Both the position numbers and the translations under genes were made by a program. The notes under the pieces are model-generated. The model saw only the letters and a program-made list of their open reading frames with translations. It was not told the origin of the DNA and searched no databases. A stretch of 64,000 bases of DNA from Rhizophagus irregularis (taxonomy: Eukaryota > Glomeromycota > Glomeromycetes > Glomerales > Glomeraceae). Shown one piece after another: positions 1 to 11,254 of this stretch; the stretch's first letter is position 1; each line of letters starts with the position of its first letter. The stretch lies in NCBI RefSeq assembly GCF_026210795.1, contig NC_089441.1:4836001-4900000 (forward strand). Direction: 5' to 3'.

Positions 1-1785
1 TCTCTTTTTTTTATTTTAATATGTAACTGTTCATTTTTTATTTATAAATAAAACTATTGTATTTTTATATTTCTTCAATATCTTGAGTTTTATAATAAAG
101 ATTTCTGCAAATTTTCTTTCAAATAGATTTATAATTATTTTATATCTAAATATTAGTTTCATAAGAGACATACAGTATCAGAAATCATGTAATTATATTT
201 AATTAGAAGCTTAACCTTCTTATTCCTATATAATTAAATTCTAATTATTAAATAAATATATATAATATATATTATCAGTTATATTAATATATATATAAAC
301 TATTATTATTTATATCCTTTAATTTTATTATTTATATCCTTTATAATCAGAATTATTGGTTAAGCAATATTATATATTACCTTACAATAAATTATTATAT
401 TTAACAAAATTTGCATAATAATTTTTATGTTATATATAAGTTTATGAATTTTTATTAAATTCAGCCAGAATTTTTTTATTTGAAAGTTGATTATAAATAG
501 TTTTATATATCAAAATAAATAAGAAGAAAAATTATAAATATAAAAAATTATGAAATTCTTACTTTTTTTAATAAAGAATCAACTTTTTAAAATTTTAGAA
601 ATTTTTTTTATTTTTTAATTTTAACAAAAAAATTTTGACTAAATTTTATTGAAAATTCATTTTTATATAGTCTAAAATTTATTAATTATTATTAATTTTA
701 CTATGTAATTACCAATTTTTATAAGATTTACTAGTAAAATTATTAATTTTTAGGTTATATAAAACTTTATAAATTTTCAATAAAATTCAAATAAAATTTT
801 TTTGTTTAAAAGCCAATTAATTGTAATTTTCATGTATTAAAAAATAAAGAAAATTTTCTAAAATTTTAAAGAGTTAATCCAGTATTGATCTATTGTTAAA
901 AATAAGTGAGAATTTCATAATTTTTTATATTATTTTACAATAAGAAATTTTTTTTATATTTATAATTAATCTTATTTATTTATTTAATGCATAAAAACTA
1001 TCTATGATCAGCTTTCAAATAAAAAAATTCTGGCGAATTTTATTAAAAATTTGTAAACTTATATGCAATATACATGAAAATTATTATGCAAATTATATTA
1101 AATCTAGTAATTTATTATAGAGTAGTATATATGTATTAGTATATAATGTTAATTTATTATAAATTAAAAATTTAATTATATATATTTATTGAAGTAAATA
1201 AAAAAATATTCAGGTTCTACTTTATTTTGGATAATTTTAATATTTCTAAATAGTTTTATATTTAGTATTTAGTTGATTTTTGAATATTTTTTTTTGAAAG
1301 AATTATTTAAACTGGATGGAATTGCTACTGATTTTTCTTTATTAATATAATAAAGTTAAAAATTTTTTCTTTTAAAAAAATAAATAAAATTTAATTATAT
1401 TAAAGGTCTTGTAAGTATATTTTTTTTTAGTAAAATACTCTTTATAATATATTGAAAATTCATTTAGTTATATAACTAACTATTCCTTTTTTAAATTTTA
1501 ATTTTGATATTTTCATAAAATATTTAATTTTTCAGTTTGATTTTAAAAAATATTATTATATTGTTAATTAATTTTTGCTTTATATATATATATAAATCAA
1601 GTAAGAATACTTAATTAATTGTCTAAACTGTTTTTATGCTTTTTTGAAACTAATTATAATTTAGAAAAATTTCAGATTTACCAATTTTTTAAATTTCAGA
1701 TTTTTGAATTTATCATTAAATAAGTTTTGGGTAGTAATATTAAAGTTAAGATAAATATATTATTATTAATATATTTAAATCACTG
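1..1785. other. AT-rich DNA without recognised genes
   Basis: Very AT-rich sequence with many homopolymer and TA runs. No open frame with coding character, no RNA gene and no clear terminal inverted repeats were seen on either strand. Confidence 0.6.
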
Positions 1786-1787
1786 TA

Positions 1788-1998
1788 AGGGGATGGCCAG
1801 AAATGACGTAATTTAAATTTTAGGATTTTTGACTCCCCCTCCCTATGTCATTATTCATTTTAGGAAATGTAAAGTTAAAACACAATTCTGACTAAAATTA
1901 TATTAACTACAAATGTCTAAAAATGGAAGTTGTGTAATATCATTATGGTCTTAACCTCTCCTCCCCTTAGAAAATGATGTCATTTTTGGCCATCCCCT
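1788..1998. mobile_element. 211 bp MITE, Tc1/mariner-like (TA target)
   Basis: Terminal inverted repeats of about 20 bp, starting AGGGGATGGCCA and ending GGCCATCCCCT, bracket an AT-rich centre. The element is flanked on both sides by TA (1786-1787 and 1999-2000), as expected for a Tc1/mariner-type non-autonomous element. It has no coding capacity. The superfamily call rests only on the TA target and could be wrong. Confidence 0.6.
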
Positions 1999-2000
1999 TA

Positions 2001-2792
2001 AAGCAATAATAATTTTGTAATATTTGATTTTTGTTATAGCAAAAATAACCGAAAAATAAAGTTTTTATTATAATATAAAGTAAAATATTATAAAAATAAA
2101 TATAATAGCAAAAATAAGTATTACTTATTTTTATTAAAATTGTAAACATATACTTAATTTTAAAATACTTTTTGCAATGATTTTAAAGGCTTTAATGAAA
2201 ACATTATGAAAGTATTCTTTAATAATATATTTAGTGAAAAAAATACTTTTCGCAATAAATTGTAAATATATATTTATTGGAATTTAAGCTATAAATTTGA
2301 AATTCTATCATTTCAAATAAATACTAAGTATTGCAGAATTCAATTTTTATATAAATTATATAAGACAGAAGTGTATAAATATAGATTTTTATTTTATTTT
2401 ATTTTATAAAATAAATTATTTTAGAATTTAATATTTGATAAAAAAAATTAATTGTAAAAATTTCTGTAAATATAATGCAAAAAAATAAAATGACACAAAC
2501 ATTTACAGATTAAAATTAATTTAATTTTTAATTTTAACATAGCATGAGCTTAAATTTTATTAATTAATGCCATAAGTCACTTTAGAGAATACAAAGTATT
2601 CTAAAAAGAACCACAATAAAGTGCAGAACTAATAGAAAACAAAGAACAAATAATCTTCCAAAATTACAAATAAAAAAAAACTAAGATTATAAAACTAAAA
2701 CCCTCTGTATAAATAACTACAGCTACTCTCCAAATCTATTTCAAAATGGGTAAAGTTGATTATGCTATACATAACCCATCTAGTACCGTACC
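2001..2792. other. AT-rich flank of the nested transposon block
   Basis: No gene or structured repeat recognised. The block boundary is the first base of the inverted repeat at 2793. Confidence 0.5.
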
Positions 2793-3708
2793 TAAGGTTA
2801 CTTGCTGAAACTAGAGGGTTTCAGCAGAATGGTGTACATGAAACTGCCAAAACTAGTTTCGTAAAATCATCAAAAAATGCTAACCTATCAAAATCACGAA
2901 ACTGCCATAACTTACCGAAACTGTTTCAGCGTTTTGGCAATACTTTCTATATGATTTAATTAGAGTTTTAGCATTTAAACAATTTATAAGAATAAAGACA
3001 ATATAATTTTTTGTATGTAAATATTTAAAATAACTTTTTTCTTTATTTTAATTTTATAATATTTAATATTAAACTAATAAAATATACAATTAAAAATATA
3101 ATAAAAATTAAAATTTAATATCTTTATCTTCTATGTGGAGACCTGCTTCTACCTTTTCTTCTATCTCTACTTCTATCCTGTCTTCTATCTCTACTTCTGT
3201 CTCGTCTTCTATCTCTACTTCTATTTCTACTTCTTGATCAAGATCTAGATCGCAACCTTCTTCTTTCCTTTTGCAATCTATATTCATATCGACATCAATC
3301 ATGCGCAGCATGCTGCCATCGATACCTCGTCTAAACAGATCTAAAATCCAATAAAAATATTAATGAATTGAATGAATTGCCTAAATAAAATTAATTTAAA
3401 ATAATAATTAATAATAATTACCGGTTTGTAACCAAAATTCATCATTCATATCAGCGAAACACGCTCTATTGAAACTATTTGGGCTTACAATAGGAATGTC
3501 GTCATCATTATTATTTATTAACCTATTGAGGTTTTCACAACTTCGTTTGAAAGTAGCATTCCATTTTGTAGAGCATTGCCTATTTGATATTATTATCCAT
3601 GCATTTGCATGATAATGGTTTGCAATTCTTTCGAATTGCTGATGCAAATTTCTTCATTCTGCGATTAATTGCCTAATAGCGTTAATCGTCCATTGGAATG
3701 CTGGTGGT

Positions 3709-5026
3709 AGGACCCCGGAAAATACTTATATAGGTAAGGTCCCAAAAATATTTTTTATTAGTAGCTCTAAGCATAGGTTTTTACTATGATCGCTAAGCAT
3801 TGTTGATATCTAACCTTAAAAATTATATAAAAATAAGCAAATCAATCTTCTAACCTAATTAAATTTTTATTATAACACATATAATTTATAAAATATATTT
3901 ATAATTAATATATTTTATTAAATCCAATTTTAAATATGTTGTGAAGCTAAACTAAACATAATATACAAGTAGATTAACAATATTCAATTAATAAAGTTAA
4001 TAAACAGTAAAAGAAAAATTCGAAATTAATACTATTACAATAAATGTATATTTCTCCATAAGTATTATACTTACACCCATAAAAATTAATATGTAGGTAG
4101 TTTCGACCTTGCTGAACAATTTTCAATTAATTTAGAAAGTCGATTTCATTTGACCAAAGGGGTGTAATTACGCTCTGAAGTTATAAACGGAGAAATAAAA
4201 AATTCGGAAGTTAGTACCGTTATGAAAAATGCACTTTTCTCCATAAGTATTATACTCACACTCATAAAAATTAATATATACGTAGTTTCGACCTTGCTGA
4301 ACAACTTTCAATTAATTTAGAAAGTCGATTTCATTTGACTGAAGTGGTGTAATTACGCTCTGAAGTTGTAAACGAAAAAGTGAAAAATTTAAAATTATTA
4401 CCGTTATAAAAAATATGCTTTTCTATATAAATATCATACTTAGCCTTATGAAAATTAAAATACAAGTAGATTTAACTTGCTGAACAACCTTACTTAAGCA
4501 TAAAAGATAATTTGATATAACCAAAGTGGTGAGTAGTGAAATTATATTTTAAAGTAAAACATATTTACAGTAATTTTATTTAAAAAATAAACATGTATAA
4601 TATAGTAATTTTATATTAAAAATAATATACTGAGTTTAATAAAAATTAAAAAGATACTATTGAAAGATAATTAATAAAACATTGAAAAAAAAAAACTGAA
4701 ATTTCATCAAAAAAAAATTTTTGTTTATGTATTTATATAAAATCGTGAAATGTAGTACAAAATTAATATTTACCGTTAGTGAAAATAAAATAAAAATTAA
4801 TTATAAATTCAATATATAATAATTTAAAAAGTTCTATAAATATGAAAAATAAGCAACTAGAAACTCTTAGTATTTTAGAATAATACCAAAAATATGCAAT
4901 TTAATTATCTTACATAGTATAAAATTTTCTCAAAATTAAGCATTATAAAATTCTTACATCATAAAATTTTTCTATGTTGGCTAAGCACCTTGGTACCTTA
5001 CATATATAAGCATTTTCCAGGGTCCT
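3709..5026. mobile_element. 1.3 kb hAT-like non-autonomous element inside the E1 trihelix gene
   Basis: The termini AGGACCCCGGAAAATACTTA and (complement of the right end) AGGACCCTGGAAAATGCTTA form an inverted repeat that continues for about 35 bp. The element is flanked by a perfect 8 bp target duplication CTGGTGGT at 3701-3708 and 5027-5034, typical of hAT elements. It interrupts the proline-rich N-terminal coding segment of the trihelix gene. It has no transposase frame; the interior is AT-rich with a threefold tandem repeat. Confidence 0.8.
4022..4570. repeat. Three imperfect tandem repeats of about 184 bp
   Basis: The phrase CCATAAGTATTATACT recurs at about 4056 and 4241, with a diverged version near 4423. 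Each is followed by a shared stretch including TTTCGACCTTGCTGAACAA and a GTGGTGTAATTACGCTCTGA-like segment; the third copy is the most diverged. The array lies wholly within the 1.3 kb element. Confidence 0.7.
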
Positions 5027-5427
5027 CTGGTGGTGGCAATGGAATAAAAGGTACTAATGCTGCCATTTTTTATTTCTATAATTTTTTCGTAACTTGAAAA
5101 TTAAATACAATTTGAAAATTAAAATACAATTTGGTTTTAAATTGCGAAAAAAAAATCCTATATACTTCAAATTTCATAATATTTATACTAATTTTAAAAT
5201 TCGTTATAATGTTTAAAACATGAACTGATGAACATAATAACATTTTACATAATTAAAGTATTTGTAACAAAATAAACACAGTTTTGATTCTAATGTAATA
5301 AATTTAATTAATGCAGTTCTAAATTTTTTTTTGTAATGCAGTTCTTGATCTAATGTAATAAATTTAATTAATGAAGTCCTTAAAACTTATTGATTCTAAT
5401 ATAATTGTTTATCCTTATTCTTTAATT

Positions 5428-5934
5428 TTTTTTTTTTTTTTTAATGATTTATATATGCTTTATTGATATGTAGTTTATATACCATACAAACAAATTATCA
5501 TAAGCTATATCCACCCAGTAGGATGCAATCATCAAAATATAGATAAGAATAAATATAGAATAAAAAATAATTAGTGTTGTATCTATTGATTATAAAAATA
5601 ATTAATATTATGTCTATTGATTATATTATAGAAATTATACTGTTGCTAAATCAATTATAACATTATTAACAACATTTTTTGTCTTTTTATAAGCCCAACT
5701 AAACCACCAGTTATTATTAATTAATAAACACATTTGATCTTGAGCTTTTTTTCCCATTCTATAGCATTTTGATAATATGAGATTTTCATTTTTAAGTTTT
5801 CAAGCTGTACTGAATTCAATTCCAATGATGTATCACCAAACTCTACCATTTGATTTTCCTGTGAATTTGTTATATTATTCTTCTTTGATTGTTGTTTATT
5901 CTGTTTTAATTGCTTGATCTGTTGATGAGAGGAT
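5428..5934 (-). mobile_element. PolyA-tailed retrocopy (5'-truncated processed transcript)
   Basis: The insert is flanked by a 16 bp target duplication, TCCTTATTCTTTAATT, at 5412-5427 and 5935-5950. It has a T run right after the left copy, which is a polyA tail on the minus strand, preceded by AATAAA about 15 bp upstream. These are the marks of target-primed reverse transcription of a polyadenylated transcript. The minus strand keeps an open frame from 5933 to a stop at 5721-5723. It encodes about 70 polar residues, rich in Q, K and N, with NSVQLENLKMKISYYQNA and a C-terminus IKCVY. I do not recognise the parent gene. It could also be the 3' end of a LINE, but no reverse transcriptase motif is present. 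Confidence 0.75.
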
Positions 5935-6214
5935 TCCTTATTCTTTAATTAAATTGCACTATTTTTAAAATATAATATGCTTATCTGTTATTCTTATTTT
6001 TTAATTAAATTGCAATGTTTTAAAATATAATATAAAATTACAATTGCCTGCATAATTATATGTTAACTGGACTTTGATCACAAATATTTTGTTCTGCATA
6101 ATTACATCATTTATTTCCTAAATAGTATCATTCTTTAAATCACATGATATTAGAATTAATTCTTATTGGATTAACTATTGTAATTATTTCTCATTATTAT
6201 TATTTCTCATTATC

Positions 6215-6919
6215 ATCATAATTATCATCATTATTATTACCGTCATCTAGTATACCTAATATATCATCTATATCATAATCATAATCACCTTCCCCAGCTC
6301 TCTTGTTATTACTACTATCATCAACTTTATCATCTTCTGCATTATTTTCATCTGAATCATCCAATATATCTCTTAGAATATTGCCGATTTTACTAGTAAT
6401 TGAATCATGCGATAAATTAACAAATTGATCAATCCATAGACTTTTGATTACTACATGGCAATTGTCTTTGGTATTATTTTACCACTTGTAGTTAATCTCT
6501 GAGTAGAAGCTTGCTCCTCATTATATTTCTCATCGTCATCTTCTGCAAAAGTTTCTGCAATACGTATATTAATGTCATCATCACTAATAAGACGAGTATT
6601 CTTTTTTTGATCAATTCCAGTTCAGTTTTTGAATTAAATTTCCATTATAAAATTAATTTGCATATGGATTCTAGTTTATTCACATTAAGATTTAAGCGAC
6701 ATTTATGAAATAGCCATTCTAAAATCAAAAATCCATGTTCACAAGTTGTTGAGTTAAAACATATTGCAAATAGATAACTTGCAATTCTTCGTTGGCAGAA
6801 CATCTGGTTCTGGTTCAGTATTAATATATTTTTACCAATTTATGGGATTATCTTTAGCAAAACCAATATCTAGGTCAAATGGCTCTTGCTCATTAATATA
6901 TTTCTGTATTTGATCACAT
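6215..6919 (-). pseudogene. hAT transposase of E1, C-terminal part
   Basis: Reads on the minus strand and matches E2 13560-14277: the segment with INEQEPFDLDI, the hAT C-terminal dimerisation region, and the long acidic tail rich in D, E and N. It is cut at 6919 by element X; the upstream half of the same gene resumes at 11197. Several frame breaks are present in the dimerisation region. No function is expected. Confidence 0.75.
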
Positions 6920-7213
6920 CATCAGTAAGTTTTAAACAGGCATATAAAGTGTTGAAAAATGCTATGTGTTACTTAACGCCAAAAAATGTAGGGAAACGAA
7001 CCCTTTGTAAATCAACACTACTTGAAAATATTTAAAAACGCGTAAAACAACACCAATTTAAATGTAAAGCTACACATAGTAAAACAACGATAGTTTAAAA
7101 ACGTGTATACAATGTATAAAAATGCGTATATTGATATTAAAAACGTGTATAGCAACAGTATTTTTTAGTCATCATACGATAGTTAACTTTATAATTGTAG
7201 TATTAGTAATTTA

Positions 7214-7366
7214 GGGCAGTGACATTTATTATGTAATATCCATTTACTATAAGCCCATACTTCCCCACCCCATGTAATATGAAAAATCTTACGTTACACT
7301 TATATGTTATATGACCTTTAAATACCCTCCCACCCCTAAAATATTACGTAATAAATGTCACTGCCC
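7214..7366. mobile_element. 153 bp PIF/Harbinger-like MITE
   Basis: Near-perfect terminal inverted repeats of about 26 bp begin GGGCAGTGACATTTATTA and end TAATAAATGTCACTGCCC. They are flanked by the 3 bp duplication TTA at 7211-7213 and 7367-7369, the target typical of PIF/Harbinger elements. No coding capacity. Confidence 0.75.
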
Positions 7367-7559
7367 TTATTAACATATATTATATTATTGTATATTATTA
7401 ACATATAAAATTTAATTGTAAAATATTGTAAATTTATTTATAAAATACAGTACAATACAAATAATACAAATACATTATTTAAAGAAATTAACCTCTTGTT
7501 ATAATTGGATTGCCGCAGATTTTTAAGCGATCAACGTACTAAATTTCTGTTGACAAAGC

Positions 7560-9045
7560 GCCCCTGGTGACACAACCATAACAAGGTGGGTTTTCAAATA
7601 AAAAAAACACAAAAGTTTCGTTAATGAAATTTACACAACCATTCGTTTCTGATGAATTTCTCTAAGTCCATTAATAATATTTCACAACAAAAGTAATCAC
7701 CTTTTGCGATTTGATCCATATTCCAATAACCTGACCGAAGCTTACAAAAAAAGGAATCGTTAACAAACGTTTCCTAAAAAAGTCAATAAATTTAAGTTTC
7801 GCAAAGATTGCGAAACTTACCATTTTTCTAAAGTAAAACACCGAATGGATCCTATAAAATAAAAGAAGGAAAACGTTAATAAACGCTTCCTAAAAAAATA
7901 AAAATGAGGAAAGTTTCATAATGAACGAAACTTACCTCAAGTTCCCGGCCAACTCAAAACTCCTGGAACCTACAAGAAAAAAAAGGAAATGTCAGTAAAC
8001 ATTTCCTAATTAAAAAAAACAAAAAAAAATGGAAGTTTCGTAACGAAACGTACAAAACTTACCGTTTTCCAAATTTCAAAATTTCCAGAAATCGAATCTA
8101 CAAAAAAAAGAGAAAAGTTCAGTTAGAACGTTTCTTAAAGAATAAATCAAAAAAAAAGAAAGTTTCGTATGAAACTTACTGTTTTTTTTTATTTTTTTAA
8201 ATTTCTGAAACCTAAAAAAAATCAAAAGAAACGTTAGTAAAAGTTTTCTAATTAAATAAAAAAAATATTATTAAGTTTCATAACAAAATGAAATGTTACG
8301 AAACTTACCATTTTAAGTTTTTAATCAAAGACAAATCGAAACCTAAATAAAAGAAAAAGGAAATATTAGTAAATATTTCCTAAAAAAAATAAAAAAAACA
8401 ACAGAAGTTTCATAACAAAACGTTACAAAACTTACCATTTTCTGAATTTCGAATTCCCAGAAATCAAACCTACAAAAAAAGAGAAACGTTCAGTTAGAAC
8501 ATTTCTTAAAGAAAAAAATAAAAAAATGGAAGTTTCGTAATGAAACGTACGAAACTTACCATTTTACAAATTTCAAAATTCACGGAAATCAAACCTACAA
8601 AAAAAAAGAGAAACGTTCAGTTAGAACGTTTTTTAAAAAAAAATTTAAAAATAAAGTTTTGCAACAAAATAAAATGTTGCAAAACTCACCATTTTGCCTA
8701 CCCAAAGTCCAATATCTACAAAAGAAAAAAAAAAGAAACGTTAGCATCGTTTCTTTAAAAAATCAAAGCTTCGCAACAAATGTTGTGAAACTCACCATCA
8801 TACTATCCAAAAGTTCGATACCTACAAAAAGAAGAAAAAAGAAACGTTAATATCGTTTCTTTAAAAACAAAAAATAAAGAAAAGACTTTGAAGTTTTACC
8901 TTCAAAATCTTGTTCAGAAAACGTCCAGAAATCCGCAGACCTAAAAAAGAAAGAAAAATGAGACATTAGTTATGTTTTGTTAAAATAAATTAAAATTAAA
9001 AAAAAATAATTTTACCTGAATCATCCAGGAAGCGGTTCTAAAAAA
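7560..9045 (-). other. Array of micro-exon-like segments with hairpin-bearing intron-like spacers
   Basis: On the minus strand at least eleven units repeat one plan: a T-rich run ending TAG, a 22-41 nt segment, then GTAAG, GTGAG or GTAAA. Examples of exon-like segments lie at about 7822-7852, 7936-7969, 8062-8096, 8432-8465, 8557-8591, 8687-8712, 8792-8817, 8898-8938 and 9015-9036. Each spacer (about 70-100 bp) carries two short inverted repeats: one next to the GTAAG (GTTTCGTA paired with TACGAAAC) and one in the middle (GGAAATGTTT paired with AAACATTTCC, or similar). Some exon-like segments resemble each other (several begin GTTTGATTTC), so the array may be a satellite with about 125 bp units and not a gene. 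If it is a gene, the last exon would include the minus-strand frame near 7590-7500 (ENPPCYGCVTRGALSTE). No product is assigned. Confidence 0.45.
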
Positions 9046-10400
9046 TAAAAAAACAAAACGTTAGATACGTTTCGTTAAAAACAAAAAATTAAAAAAAAAT
9101 TTCGAAACGTTTTTTAACGTTTCGTTAAAAAATGAAAAAATTGGAACGTTAGCCAACGTTCTGATTAAAAAAATTAAAAAAAAATATTTTAGAATGTTAA
9201 AAAACGGTCCGATTAAAAAATTAAAAAAAATATTACGAAACGTTAAAAAACGTTTTGTTAAAAAAATAAAAAATAAAATAAAAAAATTGGAACGTTAGCC
9301 AACGTTCTGATTAAAAAAAAAGAAAAAGTTAATAACGAAACGTTAAAAACGTTTCATTAAAAAAAGAAAAAAAATGTAAATCGAAATGTTAGCCAACGTT
9401 CTGATTAAAAAAAAATGAAAAAAAGTTAATAATGAAACGTTAAAAACGTTTTGAAAAAAAATGTAAATTGGAATGTTAGGTAATGTTCCGATTAAAAAAA
9501 ATGAGAAAAAAAGTTAATAATGAAACGTTAAAAACGTTTCATTAAAAAAAGAAAAAAAATGTAAATCGAAACGTTAGCCAACATTCCGATTAAAAAAAAA
9601 TGAAAAAAAGTTAATAATGAAACGTTAAAAACATTTCAAAAAAAAATGTAAATCAGAACGTTAGGTAACGTTCCGATTAAAAAAAATGAGAAAAAAAGTT
9701 AATAATGAAATGTTAAAAATGTTTCGTTAAAAAAAAGAATAAAAAATAAAAAAATTGGAATGTTAGCCAACGTTCTGATTAAAAAAAAGAAAAAAAAGTT
9801 ATTAACGAAACGTTAAAAACATTTTGTTAAAAAAAGAAAAAAAAATGTAAATCAAAACGTTTTTCAACGTTCTGATTAAAAGAAATGAAAAAAAAGTTAA
9901 TAACGAAACGTTAAAAATGTTTTGTCAAAAAAAGAACAAAAAAATGTAAATCGGAACGTTAACTAACGTTCCAATTAAAAAATGAAATAAAAAAATTAAT
10001 CAGAACGTTAGCTAACGTTCTGATTAAAGAAATCAAAAAAAACAATATTTCGGAACATTTTTCAACGTTCTGATTAAAAAATGTAATAAAAAAATTAATC
10101 GGAATGTTAGCCAACATTCTGATTAAAGAATTTTTTTAAAAAATAATATTTCAGAACGTTTTTCAACGTTCTGATTAAAAATTAAAAAAAATAATAAATC
10201 GGAACATTAGCCAACGTTCCGATTAAAGAAATTAAAAAAAAATATTTTGGAATGTTAAAAACGTTCTGATTTAAAAAATTTAAAAAAAATAATAAATCAG
10301 AATGTTAGCTAACGTTCCGATTAAAGAAATTAAAAAAAAGAATAATATTTCGAAACATTACTAATAAACATTTCATTAAAAAATGAAAAAGTAGTTTCGC
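9046..10400. repeat. Array of about 17 short palindromes of the AACGTT(N)AACGTT type
   Basis: Degenerate tandem units consist of GGAACGTTAGCCAACGTTC, then TGATTAAAAAA, in many cases alternating with GAAACGTTAAAAACGTTTC. Spacing is about 50 bp where the first type runs alone and about 100 bp where the two alternate. The palindromes are the same kind as the mid-spacer hairpins of the neighbouring array, but no splice-site-flanked segments are present. The units differ by C/T and G/A changes that in many cases occur on both arms. Confidence 0.8.
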
Positions 10401-10529
10401 AATGTTTCGTTGCGAAACTTACCAGAAGTTTGATACCTTCCAACTTTTTTCCGTATAAGACTGGAATTAATAACCTTATATTACGGAATTTACAGAGTTT
10501 TTACATAAATAACGGATAAAACTTTTTAT

Positions 10530-10745
10530 AGGATAAAGGGGAAAATGAAAGGATTATGGGAAAATGAAAGGGAAGGAGAGAATAAAGGGAAGAATGAAAG
10601 TGTAATAGGAAAACGAAAGGAAAGGGAAGAATGAAAGGGTTATGAGAAAATGAATGGAAGGGGATAACAAAAGTGTAATAGGAAAATGAAAGGGTTATGA
10701 GAAAACGAATGGGAAGAGGATAATAAAAGGTAATGGGAAAAATGA
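10530..10745. repeat. Purine-rich degenerate repeat
   Basis: The plus strand is almost pure A and G, built of GGGAAAATGAAAGGG-like units with interspersed TTATG and TAATAG. Low-complexity sequence; no coding signal. Confidence 0.6.
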
Positions 10746-10796
10746 AGCAAAAAAAAAATTAAGCTTTGCTAAAAAAAGCTTAATTTTTTTTTTGCT
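10746..10796. other. Perfect 21 bp stem hairpin
   Basis: AGC, ten A residues and TTAAGCTT pair perfectly with AAGCTTAA, ten T residues and GCT across a 9 nt loop. It lies between the purine-rich repeat and the tRNA-like segment inside element X. A remnant of a small inverted-repeat insertion is possible. Confidence 0.7.
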
Positions 10797-10897
10797 ATAC
10801 TACAGTGGCGCAGTGGTAATTATTAATCCAGTATCACGTGATACACGTGATATATCATTACATAAAATACGTAATGCTTAATATTAATTTTAATAAA

Positions 10898-10985
10898 TAC
10901 TTATAATAGTACAATGGTTAGATCGTGAGATTTGATATATTAATAGTGTAATTGAGGTAACCAGTTCGGTTCCTAAGGTGAATAA
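10898..10985 (+). other. Degenerate tRNA-like segment (possible SINE head or tRNA pseudogene)
   Basis: TAGTACAATGGTTAG fits the internal pol III A box (TRGYNNANNNG). AGTTCGGTTCC, about 55 nt downstream, is close to the B box (GGTTCGANTCC). An A-rich tail follows. No full cloverleaf could be folded by eye, so it is not called a functional tRNA. A second A-box-like string, TGGCGCAGTGG, lies just upstream at about 10806. Confidence 0.35.
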
Positions 10986-11254
10986 AAATAAATAAATTAA
11001 TATAATTTATTTAGTTATGTTAATATACAGTGCGTTGAACTACACATTAGAGTTGAATGACGCATATATTAACATTATGCGTTGGTATACTCCAGTATAC
11101 GGGTGTTGATTAATATTGTAAAACGTGTTGAACAACTAGCTGGTGTTGATCAACACGTATACTAGTGTAAATCAACACTTTTCAAACTTGCTGATGATAA
11201 AGTTTCAGCTTCGTAACTAAGGTTGCTTGCCAAAACCTGTTTGGCCTAATGCCG

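Larger units (their letters stand above)
3124..5066 (-). pseudogene. Trihelix (Myb/SANT-like) + RS-domain gene of hAT element E1, broken
   Basis: Second gene of the E1 transposon. The start codon at 5066-5064 gives MAALVPFIP followed by prolines. After 11 codons the frame is cut by a 1318 bp insertion (3709-5026). It resumes as the trihelix domain with the QCSTKW motif and an aromatic, acidic segment (NDEFWLQT). A GTAATT...TTTTAG intron follows, then an arginine/serine-rich tail ending SRSPHRR and the stop at 3124-3126. Against E2 it has lost 12 codons in front of QCSTKW and one base at the start of the RS exon, so it is a pseudogene. The domain combination suggests a nuclear DNA-binding protein; its role in transposition is unknown. 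Confidence 0.65.
6920..11196. mobile_element. Element X: unclassified 4.3 kb transposon with CATCAG termini
   Basis: The termini are CATCAGTAAGTTTTAAA (left) and, as complement of the right end, CATCAGCAAGTTTGAAA, followed at both ends by AAAGTGTTGA-like sequence. E2 supplies the empty site, which reads CACATAAAG. In E1 the left flank ends CACAT and the right flank begins ATAAAG, so the insertion duplicated AT. The two subterminal zones are rich in GTGTTGA, AACACG and ACGCGTA motifs, including the palindrome GTGTTGATCAACAC at 11143-11156. The interior holds a PIF/Harbinger-like MITE, the exon-like/hairpin arrays, a purine-rich repeat and a tRNA-like segment. No transposase was recognised, and the element fits no superfamily I can name. 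Confidence 0.7.

Noticed and set aside
3108-3311. Acidic E/D-repeat protein on the minus strand
   Set aside because: This is the wrong frame of the RS exon; the frame shared with the trihelix exon gives the RS tail.
7560-10400. CRISPR-like regular palindromic array
   Set aside because: Repeats are degenerate, spacers are similar to each other, and the genome is eukaryotic. No cas-like gene is present.
10898-10985. Functional tRNA gene
   Set aside because: A and B boxes are only approximate and no acceptor or anticodon stem could be paired by eye.
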